Shown here in pieces: positions 60,019 through 64,000 of a stretch of DNA of 64,000 nucleotides. The stretch spans positions 186,001 to 250,000 of the forward strand of contig NZ_JASZYS010000010.1 in the NCBI RefSeq assembly GCF_030316845.1, written 5' to 3'. Source of the DNA: Variovorax davisae (GTDB lineage Bacteria > Pseudomonadota > Gammaproteobacteria > Burkholderiales > Burkholderiaceae_C). Position 1 is the first letter of the stretch, and the number at the start of each line of letters is the position of its first letter. A program made the position numbers and the translations under genes. Below the pieces are notes generated by a model. The model searched no databases, was not told where the DNA came from, and saw only the letters and a program-made list of their open reading frames with translations.

Positions 60019-60761
60019 CCACCCTGCTCGCGGTCGAATCGCTCACCCGCCGCTTCGGTGGCCTGGTCGCGGTCAATGCGGTCAACCTGGACCTGCGGCG
60101 CGGCGAGGTGCACGCGGTGATCGGCACCAACGGCGCCGGCAAGTCGACCCTGATCAACATGCTCTCGGGCGAGATCGATGCGTCGGACGGCCGCATCTCG
60201 CTCGACGGCGAAGACATCACGACCCGCGCGCAGTTCCGCCGCGCGCTGGCCGGCGTCGGCCGCAGCTACCAGCGGACCACGATCTTCCCCGAGTTCACGG
60301 TGCTGGAAAACTGCCGGCTCGCGGCGCAGGCCGCGAATCCGCGGCCGTGGGCCATCTGGCAATCGTCCAGCCACTGCGCCGAAAGCAATGCGTCGGCCCG
60401 CGAGGCGCTGGCCGCGGCCGGCCTCGACGGCGTGGCCGAGCGCATCGCCGGCACGCTGAGCCATGGCGCCAAGCGCCAGCTCGAGGTCGCGATGTGCCTG
60501 GCGACCCGGCCGCGCGTGCTGCTGCTCGACGAACCGCTGGCCGGCATGGGCGCCGAGGAAACCGAGCGCATGCTGGGGCTGCTCACGCGGCTCAAGGCCT
60601 CGCACGCGATCCTGCTGGTGGAGCATGACATGGACGCGGTGTTCCGCATCGCCGACCGCATCACGGTGATGGTCAACGGCACCGTGATCGCGACCGGCGA
60701 CCCGGATGCGATCCGGACCAATCCCGAAGTGCGGACGGCCTACCTCGGCGAGGACCACTGA
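60015..60761 (+). CDS. Branched-chain-type ABC ATPase (LivG-like)
   Basis: The 248-residue ATPase has Walker A GTNGAGKST, signature LSHGAKRQLE, Walker B RVLLLDEPLAGMGAEE and switch VEHD. The signature departs from LSGGQ but is normal for LivG. It is coupled to the LivM-like gene (ATGA) and to the LivF-like gene (TGATG). Confidence 0.93.
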   Translation: MTTLLAVESLTRRFGGLVAVNAVNLDLRRGEVHAVIGTNGAGKSTLINMLSGEIDASDGRISLDGEDITTRAQFRRALAGVGRSYQRTTIFPEFTVLENCRLAAQAANPRPWAIWQSSSHCAESNASAREALAAAGLDGVAERIAGTLSHGAKRQLEVAMCLATRPRVLLLDEPLAGMGAEETERMLGLLTRLKASHAILLVEHDMDAVFRIADRITVMVNGTVIATGDPDAIRTNPEVRTAYLGEDH

Positions 60762-61462
60762 TGCTCCAGATCGAAGCCCTCAACACCTACTACGGCGACA
60801 GCCACATCCTGCGCGGTGTCGACGTCGCGATGCCGGCCGCCACCTCGGTCGGCCTGCTCGGACGCAACGGCATGGGCAAGACCACGCTGATCCGCTCGCT
60901 GATGGGCTACGTGCGGCCGGCCTCGGGGCGCGTGCGGCTCGACGACCAGGACGTGACCGGCTGGACGCCCGAGAAGATGGCGCGGCGCGGCATCGGCTAC
61001 GTGCCCGAAGGGCGCGGCATCTTCCCCAACCTGTCGGTGCGCGAGAACCTCGTGATGAGCGCACGCGCCGGCATCGACGGCCAGCGAGACTGGACCTTCG
61101 ACCGCGTGATGGCGACCTTCCCGCGGCTCACCGAGCGGCTGTCGCACGGCGGCCAGCAGCTGTCGGGCGGCGAGCAGCAGATGCTGTCGATCGGCCGCGC
61201 GCTGATGACCAACCCGCGGCTCATGATCCTCGACGAGGCCACCGAAGGCCTGGCGCCGCTGATCGTGGCCGAGATCTGGCGCGTGATCGCCGGCATCCGC
61301 TCGACCGGCATCGCGACCCTGATCGTCGACCGCGACTGGCGCCGCGTGCTCGGCCACACCGACCTCGCGGTGGTGATGGAAAAGGGCCGCATCGTGCGCC
61401 ACGGGGCGTCGGCCGAACTGCTCGCCGAGCCGGCCGTGCTGGAAGAACTGCTGGGCGTCTGA
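60761..61462 (+). CDS. Branched-chain-type ABC ATPase (LivF-like)
   Basis: The 233-residue ATPase has Walker A GRNGMGKTT, signature LSGGEQQM, Walker B LMILDEATEGLAP. The usual switch histidine is replaced: the sequence after it reads TLIVDRDWRRV where LivF proteins have VEQN, a natural variation of this subfamily. It completes the five-gene transport operon. Confidence 0.93.
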   Translation: MLQIEALNTYYGDSHILRGVDVAMPAATSVGLLGRNGMGKTTLIRSLMGYVRPASGRVRLDDQDVTGWTPEKMARRGIGYVPEGRGIFPNLSVRENLVMSARAGIDGQRDWTFDRVMATFPRLTERLSHGGQQLSGGEQQMLSIGRALMTNPRLMILDEATEGLAPLIVAEIWRVIAGIRSTGIATLIVDRDWRRVLGHTDLAVVMEKGRIVRHGASAELLAEPAVLEELLGV

Positions 61463-61548
61463 GCGGGGTCGCGCTGCTCGCGCGCAGGCCCGATCCTTCA
61501 AGGAATCGCGCGGCGCTCCCCGCCCGTTCCCGGAACCAAGGAAGAAAA

Positions 61549-61790
61549 ATGCCGAACAACCGCCGACGCGTGGCCGCCCTCCTTGTCGCCGCCTTCCTCG
61601 GAACCCTCGCCGCAGGCGCCTCGGCGGCCGCCGGGGAAACGCTCAAAAGCGGCGCCTAACTCGTGACGGTCGGCGGCCGCACCGACTGCCACACGCCCGA
61701 CCTTCGTCATCAACGTGCTGCCGGCCGACGCCTACAACGCCATGCCCGAAGCCGCCGCCCGGCAAGTAGGACGTCACGGTGCCGCCGCGA
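61549..61790 (+). pseudogene. Decayed secreted cytochrome-c-like gene
   Basis: ATG 61549, after AAGGAAG, opens a signal peptide (RRVAALLVAAFLGTLAAGASAAA) that runs into TAA at 61657 after 36 codons. Reading through, the frame continues LVTVGGRTDCHTP, a near match to the CxxCH haem site of small cytochromes, with Arg (CGC, 61678-61680) in place of the first Cys. A frame change then follows, and the new frame reads TFVINVLPADAYNAMPE, with another shift and a TAG in GK-stop-DVTVPP. The 3' end runs into the convergent efflux gene at 61774. I read this as an internally deleted, frameshifted remnant; the identity rests on the haem-like stretch. Confidence 0.5.
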
Positions 61791-63150
61791 GGCTGGCGGT
61801 CTGTGCCCCCCAGCCACCGCCCAGGGCCTTGAACAAGCCCACCGACGCCTGCAGCCGCGCCAGCTGCAGCTGCGCCCCGCCGTCGAGCACCGCGTACAGC
61901 GTGCGCTGCGCATCGAGCAGCGTGAGCGAGGTCTCGGCGCCTGCGCGGTAGCGCGACTCGGCGATCGCGAGCGCCCGCCGCGCCTGCTTCTCCTGCTCGG
62001 CCTGGGTCGCGCGCTGCGCCTCCAGGCTGGCGAGCGCCTGCAGCGCCGCGTGCGCGTCGGCGAAGGCGGCCACGATGCTTGCCCGGTAGCCGGCCAGCAG
62101 TTCCTCTTTGCGCGCCACGGCGAGGTCGCGCCCGGACGCCAGCCTCCCGGCATCGAAGATTGGCGCCGCCAGACCCGCCGCCAGCGTGTACAGCGGCGAC
62201 TCGAACAGGTCGCGCCAGCGCCCGCCCCCGGTGCCCACGCCGCCCGACAGCGACAGGCTCGGCAGCATCGCCGCCCGCGCCACCGCGATGTCGGCATCGG
62301 CGGCGGCCAGCCGGGCCTCGGCGCGGGCGACGTCCGGCCGCCGCGCCAACAGGTCCGAGGGCAGGCCGTCGTCGACGTCCGGCACCCGCAGGGCGACGAG
62401 GCTGCCGGCCGCCGGCGCCGTCGGCGCCTGCCGGCCCAGCCAGGTCGCCAGCACGATGCGGCTGTCGTCGGCCTCGCGTTGCAGCTGCTGCAGCGCGCGC
62501 CGCTGGGCCGCCACGATGCCGCGCTGCTGCGCCAGTTCGAGCGGCGCCGCGGCCCCCGCGCGCTGGCGTGCCTCGACCAGCGCCAGCAGCCGCTCGGCAT
62601 CCGCGAGATTGAGTTCGGCGATCGCCACCCGGTCGCGCAGGCCGACGGTCTGCAGCCACGCGGCGACCGTGCCCGCGGTCACCGTGAGGGCCACCGCGTC
62701 GCGCTCGAAGCGGCTGGCGCGCCAGTCGGCGTGCGCGCCTTCGCGCAAGCCGCCCAGGCCGCCCCAGAGATCGACCTCGTAGCGCGCGACCAGGCTGGCG
62801 GCGTAGGCATTGCCGGCCACCGGCGCATCGCCGCGCCAGCGCCCTTCGCGGCTGGCGCCGGCCGCCAGCGAGACGCTGGGCCACAGGCTGGCGTCGGCGC
62901 CGCGCGCCAGCGCCCCGGCCTGGCGCACGCGCGCCGCCGCGGCCGCGACGTCGAGGTTCTGCGCCTGCGCTTCGGCGACCAGCGCGGCCAGCTCGGTGCT
63001 GCCGAAGGCGTGCCACCAGGCCTGGTGGTCGGCGCTGGCGGCACCGGGCGCTGTCGGCGCGGGTGGGGCAGCGGCACAGGCGGCCAGGACCAGCACCATC
63101 GGGACCAGCAGGCCGCGCAGCCAGGGGTTCGTCATTCTTGTCTTCCTCAT
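61774..63150 (-). CDS. Outer-membrane efflux lipoprotein (NodT/OprM-type)
   Basis: The 458-residue protein has a lipobox VLAAC with C25, then the duplicated OEP repeats of TolC-like channels: WWHAFGSTELAALVAEAQAQNLDVAAAAARV in the first half and RRPDVARAEARLAAADADIAVARAAMLPSLSLSG in the second. It would be the outer-membrane exit of a tripartite efflux pump with MacB, encoded just upstream. Its ATG overlaps the macB stop (ATGA). Confidence 0.93.
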   Translation of the reverse strand: MRKTRMTNPWLRGLLVPMVLVLAACAAAPPAPTAPGAASADHQAWWHAFGSTELAALVAEAQAQNLDVAAAAARVRQAGALARGADASLWPSVSLAAGASREGRWRGDAPVAGNAYAASLVARYEVDLWGGLGGLREGAHADWRASRFERDAVALTVTAGTVAAWLQTVGLRDRVAIAELNLADAERLLALVEARQRAGAAAPLELAQQRGIVAAQRRALQQLQREADDSRIVLATWLGRQAPTAPAAGSLVALRVPDVDDGLPSDLLARRPDVARAEARLAAADADIAVARAAMLPSLSLSGGVGTGGGRWRDLFESPLYTLAAGLAAPIFDAGRLASGRDLAVARKEELLAGYRASIVAAFADAHAALQALASLEAQRATQAEQEKQARRALAIAESRYRAGAETSLTLLDAQRTLYAVLDGGAQLQLARLQASVGLFKALGGGWGAQTASLAAAP

Positions 63151-64000
63151 TCGCTCGACAGTGCGACCACCGGGTCGAGTCCCGCCGCCTGGCGCGCCGG
63201 CATGAACCCGAACACCAGCCCGGTGGCGGTGGCGCAGACAAAGGCGCCGGCGATCGCGCGCAGCGAGAAGATCAGGGGCACGCCCGCGACGATCAGCCCG
63301 GCGCCGATCGCCAGCCCGATGAGCACGCCGGCGCTGCCCCCGACCACCGACACCAGCACCGCCTCGGTCAGGAACTGGCGCAGGATGTCGCTGCGGCGGG
63401 CACCGGTCGCCATCCGGATGCCGATCTCGCGGGTGCGCTCGCGCACGGTCATCAGCATCACGTTCATCACGCCGATGCCGCCGACCAGCAGCGAGACGGC
63501 GGCGATCAGGCCCAGCAGCAGGGTCATCGTGTCCTCGGTCCTGGCCTTGGCCGCGATCGCGGCGGCGGCGTTGCCGATGCGGTAGTCGCGGATGCCGTGG
63601 CGCTCGAACATCAGCTCGTCGACCGCCTTCTCGGCCGCGTCGACGCTGGCGCCTTCACGCACCGCCATCGCGGTGTAGGTCGGCTCGCGCTGGCCGAAGA
63701 CTTTCACGCCCGCGGTCGAGAAGGGCATCAGCAGCAGGTCGTCGTAGCTCTGGTCGCCCGCGGCGGCGCCCTTCTCGGCCATCACGCCGACGACCTGGAA
63801 CGGCATGTTCTCGATCAGGATGCGGCGGCCGACCGGGTTCGGCACCTCGGGCATCAGGTCGCGCGCCAGCTTGTGGCCGAGCACCGCCACCGCCGCCAGG
63901 TCGCGGTCGTCCTCGGCGCTGAAGAAGCCGCCGAGCCGCACCGGCCAGCTCTGCACCTCGGGCATCGCGGCGCCGGTGCCGCGCACGTAGGTCTGCAGGT
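63147..64000 (-). CDS. macB: MacB-type ABC transporter, partial (N-terminus beyond the window)
   Basis: Only the C-terminal 283 residues are present. They contain part of the periplasmic MacB domain (PVGRRILIENMPFQVVGVMAEKGAAAGD, YRIGNAAAAIAAKART) and the FtsX-like membrane segment MTLLLGLIAAVSLLVGGIGVMNVMLMTVRERTREIGIRMATGARRSDILRQFL with two further helices. The ATPase half lies outside. MacA, MacB and the following OEP gene form a macrolide or lipoprotein-type export system. The gene lies directly upstream of the outer-membrane lipoprotein gene. Confidence 0.9.
   Translation of the reverse strand, partial: LQTYVRGTGAAMPEVQSWPVRLGGFFSAEDDRDLAAVAVLGHKLARDLMPEVPNPVGRRILIENMPFQVVGVMAEKGAAAGDQSYDDLLLMPFSTAGVKVFGQREPTYTAMAVREGASVDAAEKAVDELMFERHGIRDYRIGNAAAAIAAKARTEDTMTLLLGLIAAVSLLVGGIGVMNVMLMTVRERTREIGIRMATGARRSDILRQFLTEAVLVSVVGGSAGVLIGLAIGAGLIVAGVPLIFSLRAIAGAFVCATATGLVFGFMPARQAAGLDPVVALSSE

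Overview
The window is about 64 kb of high-GC chromosome from a betaproteobacterium, most likely Burkholderiales/Comamonadaceae and Variovorax-like. I infer this from gene content, not from a marker gene: a complete aerobic benzoyl-CoA (box) cluster with BoxR, three tripartite-tricarboxylate (Bug-type) binding proteins, many LysR regulators, GTP-type PEP carboxykinase and a glutarate operon. I saw no rRNA, tRNA, CRISPR array, IS element, phage or integrase. Genes are tightly packed with many 1-4 nt start/stop overlaps (ATGA, GTGA, TGATG). No gene-free stretch exceeds 300 bases; the largest gaps are about 210 bp (4582-4794), 176 bp (19879-20054) and 148 bp (52320-52467).

Layout. 1-9.5 kb: a partial AAA+ ATPase, threonine ammonia-lyase, a KpsS-like capsule protein, a one-helix peptide, pckG with a strong terminator, a membrane protein divergent from a LysR regulator, and a metallophosphoesterase. 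9.5-14.6 kb: an SpmA/SpmB-type fusion, a flavin reductase, a secreted BON-domain protein, an EamA exporter, glutaminase, a hypothetical protein and a CopD-like membrane protein. 14.6-21 kb: a LysR gene divergent from a DUF1127 gene, then a leftward operon (glutaryl-CoA dehydrogenase, CoA-transferase, cytoplasmic trehalase) with a divergent GcdR-like LysR. 21-23.6 kb: a GlcG/HbpS-like protein divergent from a LysR gene, and a CerR-type TetR gene with a palindrome upstream. 23.6-31.3 kb: a sugar-acid-type cluster: LacI regulator, IlvD/Edd dehydratase, two Bug receptors, RraA-like aldolase, a third Bug receptor and a 2-hydroxyacid dehydrogenase. 31.4-35 kb: hypothetical proteins, a probable 8-oxoguanine deaminase and a holin-like protein.

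35-43.7 kb: acetoacetate-CoA ligase plus a YbaY-like lipoprotein face a TetR-led operon encoding an SsuABC/TauABC-like transporter, a kynurenine-formamidase-like cyclase and fumarylacetoacetase. 43.8-46.3 kb: an MscS channel and a methyltransferase. 46.3-61.5 kb: the benzoate island. boxB, boxA and a MaoC gene read leftward behind boxC; boxR lies upstream in the same direction. A PnbB-like (DUF4863) gene, boxD, bclA, an alpha/beta hydrolase and a five-gene branched-chain-type ABC transporter read rightward. Together these would import benzoate, activate it to benzoyl-CoA (BclA), epoxidise the ring (BoxA/BoxB), open it (BoxC) and oxidise the semialdehyde (BoxD). 61.5-64 kb: the remnant of a cytochrome-c-like gene, then an outer-membrane efflux lipoprotein and a partial MacB.

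The strongest non-coding signals are a 34-bp inverted repeat over the boxC promoter with a half-matching copy at the rightward box promoter, two tandem TetR-type dyads 21 bp apart, a LacI operator shared by regulator and target, and a 24-bp perfect palindrome between boxB and boxA.
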